Of a stretch of 64,000 nucleotides of DNA, positions 53,166 to 64,000 are shown piece by piece. The stretch's first letter is position 1; each line of letters begins with the position of its first letter. The DNA comes from Janthinobacterium silvisoli. GTDB taxonomy: Bacteria; Pseudomonadota; Gammaproteobacteria; Burkholderiales; Burkholderiaceae_D. Below the pieces are notes generated by a model. That model saw only the letters and a list, made by a program, of their open reading frames with translations, did no database searches and had not been told where the DNA came from. The position numbers and the translations under genes were made by a program. The stretch lies in the NCBI RefSeq assembly GCF_014200725.1, contig NZ_JACHCL010000006.1, positions 1-64,000 on the forward strand. Reading direction: 5' to 3'.

Positions 53166-53792
53166 ATGCGCCGTCTAGCCCTGTTTGCTGCCTTGTCCCT
53201 TGCATTCTTTAGCCCCGCCCATGCCGGCGAACAAACGCGCGTAGTCGGCGCCTTCAATGCGATCGATATCCGTGGCCCCATCAGTATCGAGATCGAGTCG
53301 GGCAAGGAGCAGAGCCTGACCTTGCGCGGCGATCAACAATTTCTCAGCGGCGTGATCACGGAAGTGGTCGATGGCGAGCTGAAAATTTCGATGAAGGACA
53401 AGAACATCAAGAAGACCGAGGGCGACCCGCGCATCATCGTCACCGTACCGGCCTTGCGCAAGCTGATCGCCGAAGGTGCGGGTGAAAAAATCCTGACCAA
53501 ACTCAGTGGTCCCCGGGTCGATATCAGCTACAAGGGCGCCGGACGCTTGAGCGCCGATGGCCAGGTGGACTGGCTGCGCCTGAAGGCGCAAGGCGTGGGC
53601 GAAGTCGATACCAAGGCTTTATTGGCGAAAAACGTCGATGTCAATTTCGACGGCATCGGTTCCGTGAAAGTGTATTCCTCGGGTGAGTTGAATGCCGTAG
53701 TGCGCGGCATGGGCGAGCTGGTGTATTACGGCAAGCCAAAGATCGTGCACAGGTCGATCAGCGGCATCGGCAGTGTCACCGCTGCCAAATAG
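53166..53792 (+). CDS. DUF2807 (head GIN) family exported protein
   Basis: A 208-residue protein with signal peptide (cut AHA-GE). The rest is a DUF2807 domain with beta-helix-like repeats (VVGAFNAIDIRGPISIEIESG, GAGRLSADG, GIGSVKVYSSGELNAVVRGMGELVYYG, ending SGIGSVTAAK). Often annotated as putative adhesin-type; true role unknown. ATG 53166 follows AAGGAAA. Confidence 0.83.
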   Translation: MRRLALFAALSLAFFSPAHAGEQTRVVGAFNAIDIRGPISIEIESGKEQSLTLRGDQQFLSGVITEVVDGELKISMKDKNIKKTEGDPRIIVTVPALRKLIAEGAGEKILTKLSGPRVDISYKGAGRLSADGQVDWLRLKAQGVGEVDTKALLAKNVDVNFDGIGSVKVYSSGELNAVVRGMGELVYYGKPKIVHRSISGIGSVTAAK

Positions 53793-53795
53793 GCG

Positions 53796-54593
53796 ATGGC
53801 CATGCCGCACGAATCCACCGATGCGCTGGTGCTGCGCGAAGATGATGGTCATCTGGTCACCTTGCGCCTGAACCGCCCTTCGCAGTTCAATGCCCTCTCT
53901 AACGCCATGCTGGCCGCGCTGCAGGCCGAACTGGACACCATCGCGCAGCAGCCGAATGTACGCTGCGTGGTGCTGGCCGCAGAGGGCAAGGCTTTTTGCG
54001 CGGGCCACGACCTGCGCGAAATGCAGGCCACGCGCCGCCTCGATTATTATCAAGCCCTGTTTGCGCAATGCTCGCGCGTGATGTTAGCCATCCAGGCGCT
54101 GCCCGTGCCCGTGATCGCCAGGGTACACGGCATCGCCACGGCAGCCGGCTGCCAGCTCGTTGCCAGTTGCGACCTGGCGGTGGCGGGCGAAGCGGCCCGC
54201 TTTGCCGTATCCGGTATCAACGTGGGCTTGTTCTGCGCCACGCCATCGGTGGCCCTGTCGCGCAATGTGTCGCCCAAGCGGGCCTTCGAGATGCTGGTGA
54301 CGGGCCGCTTCATCGATGCCGCCACGGCCGCCGACTGGGGCCTGATCAACAGCGCCGTGGCTGACGACGCGCTCGACGATGCGGTCGCGCAACTGGCCCG
54401 CAGCATCGTGGAAAAAAGCCCGACCGCCGTGCGCTATGGCAAGGCGATGTTTTACCGCCAGCGGCAACTGGCCCTCCATGACGCTTATGCCTGCGCGGGC
54501 GACGTCATGGCCCACAATATGATGGAAGAAGATGCCGATGAAGGCATCAACGCGTTTCTGGAAAAGCGGCCGCCTGCCTGGCGGCCGCGCTGA
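53796..54593 (+). CDS. enoyl-CoA hydratase/isomerase-like protein, ECHDC3 type
   Basis: A 265-residue crotonase-fold protein starting 4 bases after the DUF2807 stop. FNALSNAM, AFCAGHDLREM and ATAAGCQLVASCDLAVA are present, and SGINVGLFCATPSVALSR follows the ECHDC3 pattern. At the two positions of the classical catalytic glutamates it has Gln (GCQLV) and no Glu in the next motif, so it is not an ordinary hydratase. An in-frame ATG lies at 53802. Confidence 0.85.
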   Translation: MAMPHESTDALVLREDDGHLVTLRLNRPSQFNALSNAMLAALQAELDTIAQQPNVRCVVLAAEGKAFCAGHDLREMQATRRLDYYQALFAQCSRVMLAIQALPVPVIARVHGIATAAGCQLVASCDLAVAGEAARFAVSGINVGLFCATPSVALSRNVSPKRAFEMLVTGRFIDAATAADWGLINSAVADDALDDAVAQLARSIVEKSPTAVRYGKAMFYRQRQLALHDAYACAGDVMAHNMMEEDADEGINAFLEKRPPAWRPR

Positions 54594-54602
54594 ACACCGC
54601 AG

Positions 54603-57764
<3,162 letters not shown>

Positions 57765-57765
57765 C

Positions 57766-58518
57766 TCAGGCTCCTTGCAAACGATGCAGTGTGCGGCGGC
57801 GCGACAGCATGCCGATGGCGGCCAGGCCCGCCAGCATCAGCATCGATGTCGCGGGTTCGTCCACCGCGTTGATGCTGATGTTATTCAGTGCGAACTGGGC
57901 CTGGTTGAAAGCAGGGAAAGCCACGGAATTGCTGCACAGGCCAGCGTCGTTATAAGTGCACGCATTGAAGGTCAGCGCCGTGAAAACCTGGTTGCGCAAG
58001 GCGCCCGGCAAGGACGCGCCCAGGAAATAGTAATTGCCATCAATGTCCTGCCCGGGAAACGCCAGCGACGCCGTCACCACTTGCCCGCTGGCCAGCACGC
58101 CGCTCAGTTGCAGCAGCCCCCATTGCTGGTCTGGCAAACCGCTCACCGGCGCAAGGAAGGAATAATCGAAACCGGCCAGGGTAAATGCATGCAGGTCGCT
58201 GCGCACAATCTGCACGCCGCCATCATTGAGGATCGCCAGGTAATTGCCGGTGGCGCCTTGCGGACAGGCCGCGATATCGCATGACGAATTCGTGCGGCCA
58301 TCGAGAATCGCACCCACCCCGCTGGACTGGCCATGCACAGCCGAAGTGGGGTCGGCCAGGAACAGCAAGTTATAAGCCGATACCTGCAGCACATCGCCGC
58401 TGCTGTAAATATCGGGGCCGATACTATCGAAATTGATCACCGCCGCCATGACGGGCGCGGCGCAACAGAGTGACAAGGCGGCAGCCAGCCGTCTTCCGAC
58501 ATGCGATAAACGATTCAT
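57766..58518 (-). CDS. PEP-CTERM anchored exported protein
   Basis: A 250-residue protein with signal peptide (APVMA-AV). The C-terminus shows a PEP-CTERM sorting signal variant: VDEPATSM followed by a hydrophobic helix (LAGLAAIGML) and the basic end SRRR (about residues 218-241). Such signals are cut and anchored by exosortase, which is not in this window. The upstream stretch QAQFALNNISI resembles the QFxxD subgroup. It is co-transcribed with the subtilase 1 base downstream. Confidence 0.83.
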   Translation of the reverse strand: MNRLSHVGRRLAAALSLCCAAPVMAAVINFDSIGPDIYSSGDVLQVSAYNLLFLADPTSAVHGQSSGVGAILDGRTNSSCDIAACPQGATGNYLAILNDGGVQIVRSDLHAFTLAGFDYSFLAPVSGLPDQQWGLLQLSGVLASGQVVTASLAFPGQDIDGNYYFLGASLPGALRNQVFTALTFNACTYNDAGLCSNSVAFPAFNQAQFALNNISINAVDEPATSMLMLAGLAAIGMLSRRRTLHRLQGA

Positions 58519-58676
58519 TCTGCTTCCCCTGAAGATGATGTTGAATCGATGGCGCGGCTGAAGGCGGCGCCATCACGGGATACAGAAAATGAATAGCATA
58601 TACACAATAATCTCTATTTATTTTTCCTCATCTTCCTGGTATTCAGTCCGGTTTTCTCGATGCGGCATGCGCATGC

Positions 58677-59138
58677 TCAACGCTGCAGCGGCAGATAACT
58701 TTGCTTTAATTGCCGCAAGACAAAACTCGATTTGCTGTGGCGGATACCGGGGATCTTGTACAGGCGCTCGCGCAGCAAACGTTCATAGTCGCGCGTATCG
58801 CTGACGGCAATGCGCAGGTAATAGTCATAGTCGCCCGACACCAGAAAGGCTTCCAGCACTTCGGGAATCATCGCCAGCGCGTGGCCGAACTCGAACAGGG
58901 CCTGGTCCGAATGGTCATCCAGCGTCACTTGCACGATGACCGTGTCGGCCAGCCCCACCTTGGCCGCGTTCACGTTCACCGTATAGCCCTCGATGACGCC
59001 ATCGTCTTCCATGCGCTTGATGCGCGCCCAGCACGGCGACGACGTCAGGCCCACCTGCGCGCTCAAGTCGTGCAGGCTGATGCGGGCGTCCTGCTGCAGC
59101 GCCGTCAGGATGGCGAGGTCGAATTTATCTAGCTTCAT
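58677..59138 (-). CDS. Lrp/AsnC family regulator
   Basis: A 153-residue Lrp protein: HTH MKLDKFDLAILTALQQDARISLHDLSAQVGLTSSPCWARIKRMEDDGVI, then the RAM/AsnC effector domain (DYDYYLRIAVSDTRDYERLLRERLYKIPGIRHSKSSFVL). Divergent from the acetolactate synthase gene over 99 bp that hold two dyad operators, so it should control that gene and itself. Confidence 0.9.
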   Translation of the reverse strand: MKLDKFDLAILTALQQDARISLHDLSAQVGLTSSPCWARIKRMEDDGVIEGYTVNVNAAKVGLADTVIVQVTLDDHSDQALFEFGHALAMIPEVLEAFLVSGDYDYYLRIAVSDTRDYERLLRERLYKIPGIRHSKSSFVLRQLKQSYLPLQR

Positions 59139-59158
59139 TCTGCATTTCCTTCACTTTG

Positions 59159-59173
59159 CAGCAAATTTTGCTG
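59159..59173 (+). promoter_or_regulatory. Lrp-type dyad 1 (CAGCA-N5-TGCTG)
   Basis: CAGCA and TGCTG (59159-59163, 59169-59173) form a perfect 5-bp dyad with an AT-rich centre, 20 bases from the Lrp start. A second related dyad lies 40 bases away on the same helix face. Confidence 0.5.
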
Positions 59174-59198
59174 AAGTAGCGATTTTATACGATAAATC

Positions 59199-59216
59199 CA
59201 GCAGCCTTTTCTGCTG
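59199..59216 (+). promoter_or_regulatory. Lrp-type dyad 2 (CAGCAG-N6-CTGCTG)
   Basis: CAGCAG (59199-59204) and CTGCTG (59211-59216) form a perfect dyad 22 bases before the acetolactate synthase start. Distance to dyad 1 is about four helical turns. Confidence 0.5.
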
Positions 59217-59237
59217 CAACAGATAGACAATAAACGC

Positions 59238-60983
59238 ATGAAACCTGACCACGCCACCCTGCTCGCTCCCGCCGTCGACCTCCCCTCCCGCAATGGCGCC
59301 AGCATGCTGATTGACACCCTGCTGTCGCTGGGCGTCGATACCGTGTTCGGCTATCCGGGTGGCGCCGTGCTGCCCCTGTACGATGCGCTGCATGCGCAGC
59401 CGCGCCTGCGCCACGTGCTGGTGCGACACGAACAGGCGGCCGTGCATGCCGCAGAAGGCTATGCGCGCAGCACGGGCCGGCCAGGCGTGGTGTTCGTCAC
59501 GTCCGGCCCCGGCATGAGCAACACCACCACCGGCCTGCTCGACGCGCTGTGCGATTCGATCCCCCTCATCTGCATCAGCGGCCAGGTGGCAACAACATCC
59601 ATCGGCACCAGCGCCTTCCAGGAATGCGACGCGCTGGGCATTTCGCGCCCCGTCACCAAATGGAACCGGCAAATCCGCGACGCCGAAGAAGTAGCAGCCG
59701 TGGTGCAAGCGGCGTTTGCGCAGGCGACACAAGGCCGGCCCGGCCCCGTGCTGATCGATTTCCCCAAGGATCTGCAACTGGCGCCCGTGCATGGCGCCCC
59801 GCCAGTTCCGGCAACACCGGAGCCGGCACGCCTGCCCGAACAAGCCGATATCGAGCGCGCCGCCAGCCTGATCGCCAGCGCGCGCCAGCCCGTGTTTTAC
59901 GGCGGTGGTGGCTTGATCAATTCGGGCGGCCCCGCCTGCGCGCTGTTCCAGGCGCTGGCCGCCATGGCCGGCGCGCCATGCACCTTGACCCTGCTGGGCC
60001 TGGGCGCCTTCCCCGCTTCGCATCCTGCTTTCCTGGGCATGCTGGGCATGCACGGCACCCTGGAAGCGAATCTCGCCATGCACCATGCGGACCTGATCGT
60101 CTGCGTGGGCGCCCGTTTCGACGACCGGGTCACGGGCAAGCTCGATGCCTTCAGTCCCCACGCGCAAGTCATCCACGTCGATATCGATCCGGCATCGATC
60201 GGCAAGGTGGTGCAGGCCGATGTGGCCTTGCGCGGCGATTGCGCGCCCGTGCTGGCGGCGCTGATGGGCGCCTTGCAAAGCCAGGCCAGGCAGGATTTAT
60301 CCGCCTGGTGGCGCCGCATCGATGGCTGGCGCGCGCAGAACAGCCTGGCGTTCTGGGACACACCGGACGTGATTGCGCCGCAAGCCTTGATGCAGCGCCT
60401 GCAGGCGGCACTCGATGGTCACGACGCCATCGTCGCCACCGACGTGGGCCAGCACCAGATGTGGGCGGCCCAGCATTTGCGCTTCGAGCGGCCCGGCCGC
60501 TGGCTCACGTCAGGCGGCGCTGGCACCATGGGTTACGGCCTGCCGGCCGCCATCGGCGCGCAGATCGCCCATCCCGATAAAACGGTGGTGTGCGTCAGCG
60601 GCGATGCATCGATCCTGATGAATATCCAGGAACTGGCGACCGCCGTGCAGCATCGCCTGCCCGTCAAAGTGGTGTTGTCGAACAATGGCTACATGGGCAT
60701 GGTGCGCCAGTGGCAGGAACTGATACATGGTGGACGCTATAGCCACAGCTACACGGAAGCGCTGCCTGATTTCGTCGCCCTGGCGCGCGCCTTCGGCTGG
60801 CAAGCGCGTACGGTGGAACACCGCGCCGGCCTCGACGCGGCACTGGCCGAGTGCCTGGCGACGGATGGTCCGTATTTTCTCGACGTGCGCGTGCATGGCG
60901 AGGAAAACTGCTTTCCCATGATGGCGCCCGGCGCGTGCCACCATCAAATCACGCTCAGCAAGGGTGAGGTCTACGCGGAATAA
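59238..60983 (+). CDS. acetolactate synthase large subunit-type enzyme, stand-alone
   Basis: A 581-residue ThDP enzyme with all parts of acetolactate synthase: [16 protein letters not shown], catalytic Glu in [36 protein letters not shown], and the C-terminal ThDP site [16 protein letters not shown]...[12 protein letters not shown]. It would make acetolactate from pyruvate. No small regulatory subunit (ilvN/ilvH) follows; AraC comes next in the opposite direction. Controlled probably by the divergent Lrp protein. A catabolic-type or unregulated isozyme is possible. Confidence 0.87.
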   Translation: MKPDHATLLAPAVDLPSRNGASMLIDTLLSLGVDTVFGYPGGAVLPLYDALHAQPRLRHVLVRHEQAAVHAAEGYARSTGRPGVVFVTSGPGMSNTTTGLLDALCDSIPLICISGQVATTSIGTSAFQECDALGISRPVTKWNRQIRDAEEVAAVVQAAFAQATQGRPGPVLIDFPKDLQLAPVHGAPPVPATPEPARLPEQADIERAASLIASARQPVFYGGGGLINSGGPACALFQALAAMAGAPCTLTLLGLGAFPASHPAFLGMLGMHGTLEANLAMHHADLIVCVGARFDDRVTGKLDAFSPHAQVIHVDIDPASIGKVVQADVALRGDCAPVLAALMGALQSQARQDLSAWWRRIDGWRAQNSLAFWDTPDVIAPQALMQRLQAALDGHDAIVATDVGQHQMWAAQHLRFERPGRWLTSGGAGTMGYGLPAAIGAQIAHPDKTVVCVSGDASILMNIQELATAVQHRLPVKVVLSNNGYMGMVRQWQELIHGGRYSHSYTEALPDFVALARAFGWQARTVEHRAGLDAALAECLATDGPYFLDVRVHGEENCFPMMAPGACHHQITLSKGEVYAE

Positions 60984-60992
60984 AATATCCGC

Positions 60993-61862
60993 TTAACTCC
61001 AAATCCTGTAGATCCAGTAGCTTTCGTCCTCGCGCATGGCCCGCGTCAGCTCGGTCGGCGTCAAGCCGGTGATTTCACGCGTCTCGCGGCAGAAATGGGC
61101 CTGGTCGGCATAACCGCCGCTGGCGGCCACTTCGGTCCATGACACCGTGCCCTGCAAGATGGCTTCGCGCTCGTCGAGGAATACCTGTTCTGCGCGGCGC
61201 ATACGGCGCAAGGTGCGCATGGGCTGGCCGGCCCAGGCCTTGATGCGGCGCTCGACATTGCGCGCACTGCTGGTCAATCCTGTCGATGCAGCCTGCACAC
61301 CCAGGCGGCGCACCCAGTCGTGCATGGCGCCGGCCGGATGGTCTCCAGCCTTGCGGACCGCTTGCCAGCGCGGCGCCAGAAAAGCTTCCAGCAGACGGAT
61401 GCGGGTCTCATCGTCGGGCGCGGCCAAAATGGCATCGGACAGCACCTGCCAGTCGGCGTCGAACACGCTCTCGAGCGGGAGAAACTGGTCCAGCAATGCA
61501 TCCATCGACACGCCCGTCAACGCATATAAGGCGGCCGGATAAAACATCACCACGAACGAGTGCACAGGACCGGGGTTGTAGCTGACCAGCGGATACGAGC
61601 GGGGGCCGCCGAACAAGGCGGGCGGCATGCGTACGTCCGCCAGCGACAGGCCAGGTCCGGCCGCCTCCAGCTCGCCCGCGATAGTCCAGACGATGCAACA
61701 CATGGGCACGGAAGGAAAACGGTTCAGGCGCTGCGCGGGTGGCAAGAGAGAACAGCCGGTGGTGTCGCGCACGACGATGGCGCGCACGCAGGACGCCAGC
61801 GCCAGGCGCGGTGCAATCAGGCGCGTGCTCGGTGTGGCGGCGATTTTCGAGGCAGTCGGCAT
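60993..61862 (-). CDS. AraC family transcriptional regulator
   Basis: A 289-residue regulator with a C-terminal AraC-type double HTH (SSARNVERRIKAWAGQPMRTLRRMRR, then GGYADQAHFCRETREITGLTPTEL). The N-terminal 170 residues are a sensor domain without a clear family. ATG 61862 is used; the frame opens at 61946. Divergent from the P450 gene (154-bp gap), a likely target. Confidence 0.85.
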   Translation of the reverse strand: MPTASKIAATPSTRLIAPRLALASCVRAIVVRDTTGCSLLPPAQRLNRFPSVPMCCIVWTIAGELEAAGPGLSLADVRMPPALFGGPRSYPLVSYNPGPVHSFVVMFYPAALYALTGVSMDALLDQFLPLESVFDADWQVLSDAILAAPDDETRIRLLEAFLAPRWQAVRKAGDHPAGAMHDWVRRLGVQAASTGLTSSARNVERRIKAWAGQPMRTLRRMRRAEQVFLDEREAILQGTVSWTEVAASGGYADQAHFCRETREITGLTPTELTRAMREDESYWIYRIWS

Positions 61863-62016
61863 GGCGTATATTGTACAGATAGTGGCGAAATTTGTAACAC
61901 CAAAAAAATACCGGTAATGATGTCGTAAACGTTCAATACGCGGCAACCCACGGCGGGTACAGTGATGCCATCCTCAGCACCGCATCGTCACTGCATCGTT
62001 ACCATTGGAGCAAGCC

Positions 62017-63462
62017 ATGCCGCCACTCGATCATACCGCTACACCATCGAACGTACGTCCGCTGCGCCAGATCCGCCAATTGCCGGGGCCTCGGGCCCTG
62101 CCCTTTATCGGCAATAGCCTGCAAGTCAAACTGCCGCGCATCCACCTCGATATGGAAGGCTGGGCACGGCGCTATGGTCCCTTCGTGCGCGCCTGGTTTG
62201 GTCCGCAATTGATGCTGGTGGTCTCCGATAGCGAGGCAATAACCGCCATATTGCGCGACCGCCCCGATGGTTTTCGCCGGCCGCTCAGCAGCGTTATCGT
62301 GGCCGAAGAAATGGGTAGCCAGCCTGGCGTGTTCCTGGCTGAAGGCGCCGCCTGGCGCAACCAGCGGCGCATGGTCATGGCCGGCATGGCGCCCGGCGCG
62401 ATCAAGGCGTATTTTCCCTCGCTGGTGACGGTGGCGCAGCGCCTGCAGCGTCGCTGGGCAAGTGCGGCCACGCGCGGCCAGGCCATCAACCTCGATGACG
62501 ATTTAAAGCGCTACACGGTCGACATCATCGCCGGCCTGGCCTTCGGCACCAAGGTCAATACCCTGGAAGCGGGCGACGACGTGATCCAGCGCCACCTGGA
62601 TGCCATTTTGCCTGCCGTGGCGCGGCGCAGCCTGTCGCTTGTGCCCTACTGGCGCTACGTCAAGCTGCCGCGCGACCACCGCCTGGACCGTGACATGGCG
62701 GCCCTGAAGCTGGCGATAGCCGATCTGATAGCACAGGCACGGACCCGCATGGCGCAAGACCCGTCGCGCCGCGAGCGTCCGCCCAATCTGCTCGAAGCGA
62801 TGATAGTGGCCGCCGATGAAAAAGACAGCGGCGTCAACGATGGCAATGTGGCGGGCAATGTGCTGACCATCCTGCTGGCAGGTGAAGACACGACGGCCAA
62901 TACGATTTCATGGATGCTGTATCTGTTGCAGCGCAATCCGCAAGCCTTGGCCAAGGCGCGCGCAGAAGTGCGCAGCCTGGCGCCCGATGTTTCCGCATTC
63001 ACGATCGAGCAAATGGATAGCCTGGACTATCTGGGCGCCTGCGCCAGCGAAGCGATGCGCTTGAAACCGGTGGCGCCGTATATTCCACTCGAAGCGCTGC
63101 GCGACACCGTCATCGCCGACATCGCCATCCCGGCCGGCACCATGATCTGCTGCCTGATGCGCCACGATACGGTATCCGATACGCACTTTGCTGACGCGCA
63201 AGCATTCAAGCCCGAGCGATGGCTGGCCGAGGGCGAACAGGAAACCAACAATAAACGGGCGGCCATGCCTTTCGGTTCGGGCCTGCGCACCTGTCCCGGC
63301 CGCTATCTGGCCTTGCTGGAAATCAAGATCGCGATGGCCATGCTGCTGGGCAGTTTCGACATCGCCGGGGTCGATACGCCCGATGGTGGCGAGGCGCAGG
63401 AATTGATGGGCTTTGTGATGTCACCGATCGGCCTGTCGATGCGGCTGCAGAAGCCGCAGTGA
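62017..63462 (+). CDS. cytochrome P450
   Basis: A 481-residue P450 without an N-terminal membrane anchor, so soluble. The I-helix AGEDTTANT, the ExxR motif SEAMR, the PERW motif and the heme loop FGSGLRTCPGRYLA (Cys426) are complete. It needs a reductase partner not present here. Substrate unknown. ATG 62017 follows GGAG at 62007-62010. An AraC gene is divergent from it. Confidence 0.9.
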   Translation: MPPLDHTATPSNVRPLRQIRQLPGPRALPFIGNSLQVKLPRIHLDMEGWARRYGPFVRAWFGPQLMLVVSDSEAITAILRDRPDGFRRPLSSVIVAEEMGSQPGVFLAEGAAWRNQRRMVMAGMAPGAIKAYFPSLVTVAQRLQRRWASAATRGQAINLDDDLKRYTVDIIAGLAFGTKVNTLEAGDDVIQRHLDAILPAVARRSLSLVPYWRYVKLPRDHRLDRDMAALKLAIADLIAQARTRMAQDPSRRERPPNLLEAMIVAADEKDSGVNDGNVAGNVLTILLAGEDTTANTISWMLYLLQRNPQALAKARAEVRSLAPDVSAFTIEQMDSLDYLGACASEAMRLKPVAPYIPLEALRDTVIADIAIPAGTMICCLMRHDTVSDTHFADAQAFKPERWLAEGEQETNNKRAAMPFGSGLRTCPGRYLALLEIKIAMAMLLGSFDIAGVDTPDGGEAQELMGFVMSPIGLSMRLQKPQ

Positions 63463-63497
63463 TACCATGGGGGAATTACACTTTATGTACTTTCTCC

Positions 63498-63959
63498 ATG
63501 CAAATCCATCTTGAATCGCCACAACAAGCCGATGTCTTAGCCCTGATCGCCGAACTGGACGCCTACCAGCAAAGCCTGTATCCGGCCGAGTCTGTGTACT
63601 CGCTGGACCTGGCCTCATTGCCAACGGACACCCTGCTGTTTGCTGTCGCGCGCGATGGTCAAGGCGTGGCGCGCGCCTGCGGCGCCATCGTCGTCACGCC
63701 TGAATTTGGTGAAATCAAGCGCATGTATGTGCACCCGGACAGCCGCGGCCTGGGCCTGGCCAAGCGTCTGCTGGCCTTGCTGGAAGACAAGGCGCTGGCG
63801 CGTGGCTGCCGTTTGCTGACACTGGAAACGGGCATTCACCAGCCTGAAGCCATCGCCCTGTATGCCCGGCACGGCTACCAGCGGCGCGGACCCTACGGCG
63901 ACTATCCGGACGATCCGTTCAGTGTCTTCATGGAAAAACCTCTGGCGCTGGCAGCATGA
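63498..63959 (+). CDS. GNAT family N-acetyltransferase
   Basis: A 153-residue GNAT protein: the acetyl-CoA loop MYVHPDSRGLGLAKRLLALLEDKA and the last strand ALYARHGYQRRGPYGDYPDDPFSVFMEK. Acetyl acceptor unknown. ATG 63498 has no clear ribosome site, so the frame could start elsewhere. Its stop overlaps the next start codon (ATGA). Confidence 0.87.
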   Translation: MQIHLESPQQADVLALIAELDAYQQSLYPAESVYSLDLASLPTDTLLFAVARDGQGVARACGAIVVTPEFGEIKRMYVHPDSRGLGLAKRLLALLEDKALARGCRLLTLETGIHQPEAIALYARHGYQRRGPYGDYPDDPFSVFMEKPLALAA

Positions 63960-64000
63960 GTACGCCTGCTGACAGCCTGCTCGACATCCGCACCCGCCTG
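63956..64000 (+). CDS. start of a further CDS, cut by the window end
   Basis: ATG 63956 overlaps the stop of the acetyltransferase gene (ATGA), the usual sign of translational coupling. Fifteen codons (MSTPADSLLDIRTRL) are seen before the window ends. No function can be inferred. Confidence 0.6.
   Translation, partial: MSTPADSLLDIRTRL

Overview
The window comes from a G+C-rich betaproteobacterium of the order Burkholderiales. It is most likely an Oxalobacteraceae member close to Janthinobacterium, Massilia or Duganella. This rests on gene order (apaG-rpe-gph-trpEGDC; ubiH/F-dsbC-M61 peptidase), the FadE, NADP-GDH and Lrp protein types, a PEP-CTERM protein, and the rRNA leader at the left edge. 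The assignment is inference; no database search was possible.

Region 1-17.8 kb is core chromosome. The left edge is the promoter and leader of an rRNA operon running leftward out of the window. Then come enoyl-CoA hydratase, an MFS transporter, a universal stress protein behind a perfect FNR box, MltA, ApaG and the rpe-gph-trpEGDC cluster. Ahead of trpE is a leader peptide with four Trp codons followed by a terminator, which is a classic attenuator missed by size-filtered ORF calling. After trpC follow a TonB-C-like lipoprotein, two tandem paralogous membrane diguanylate cyclases, an M61 PDZ peptidase, DsbC and a UbiH/F hydroxylase.

Region 17.9-45.1 kb is more accessory. It carries a large S41-type peptidase with an apparent degenerate first protease domain, a dkgB plus luciferase-like monooxygenase pair, and three identical tRNA-Phe genes at 22.2, 29.6 and 45.1 kb. 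Between the first two tRNAs lie a tatA-tatB pair without tatC, a divergent Tat-exported bicupin (oxalate decarboxylase type) followed by an Nramp Mn transporter, a LysR regulator, and a MarR/SnoaL-like/metallo-beta-lactamase cluster with a palindromic operator. Between the second and third tRNAs lie an AT-rich unrecognised gene, a tautomerase/FAH-family/Asp-nucleophile hydrolase operon under a divergent LysR gene, a PfpI/LysR pair, DUF2058, gamma-glutamyltransferase, a TonB-dependent receptor, PsiF, an S9 peptidase and a Cys-rich lipoprotein.

Region 45.1-64 kb holds a DUF819 membrane protein, FadE, LysR, RidA, NADP-glutamate dehydrogenase, a 120-bp element bounded by 16-bp perfect inverted repeats, a flavin reductase, a DUF2807 protein, an ECHDC3-like crotonase, a PEP-CTERM protein plus subtilase pair, divergent Lrp and acetolactate synthase genes with two dyad operators between them, AraC, a cytochrome P450, a GNAT acetyltransferase and the start of one further gene. 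No CRISPR array, insertion sequence, integrase or phage gene was seen.
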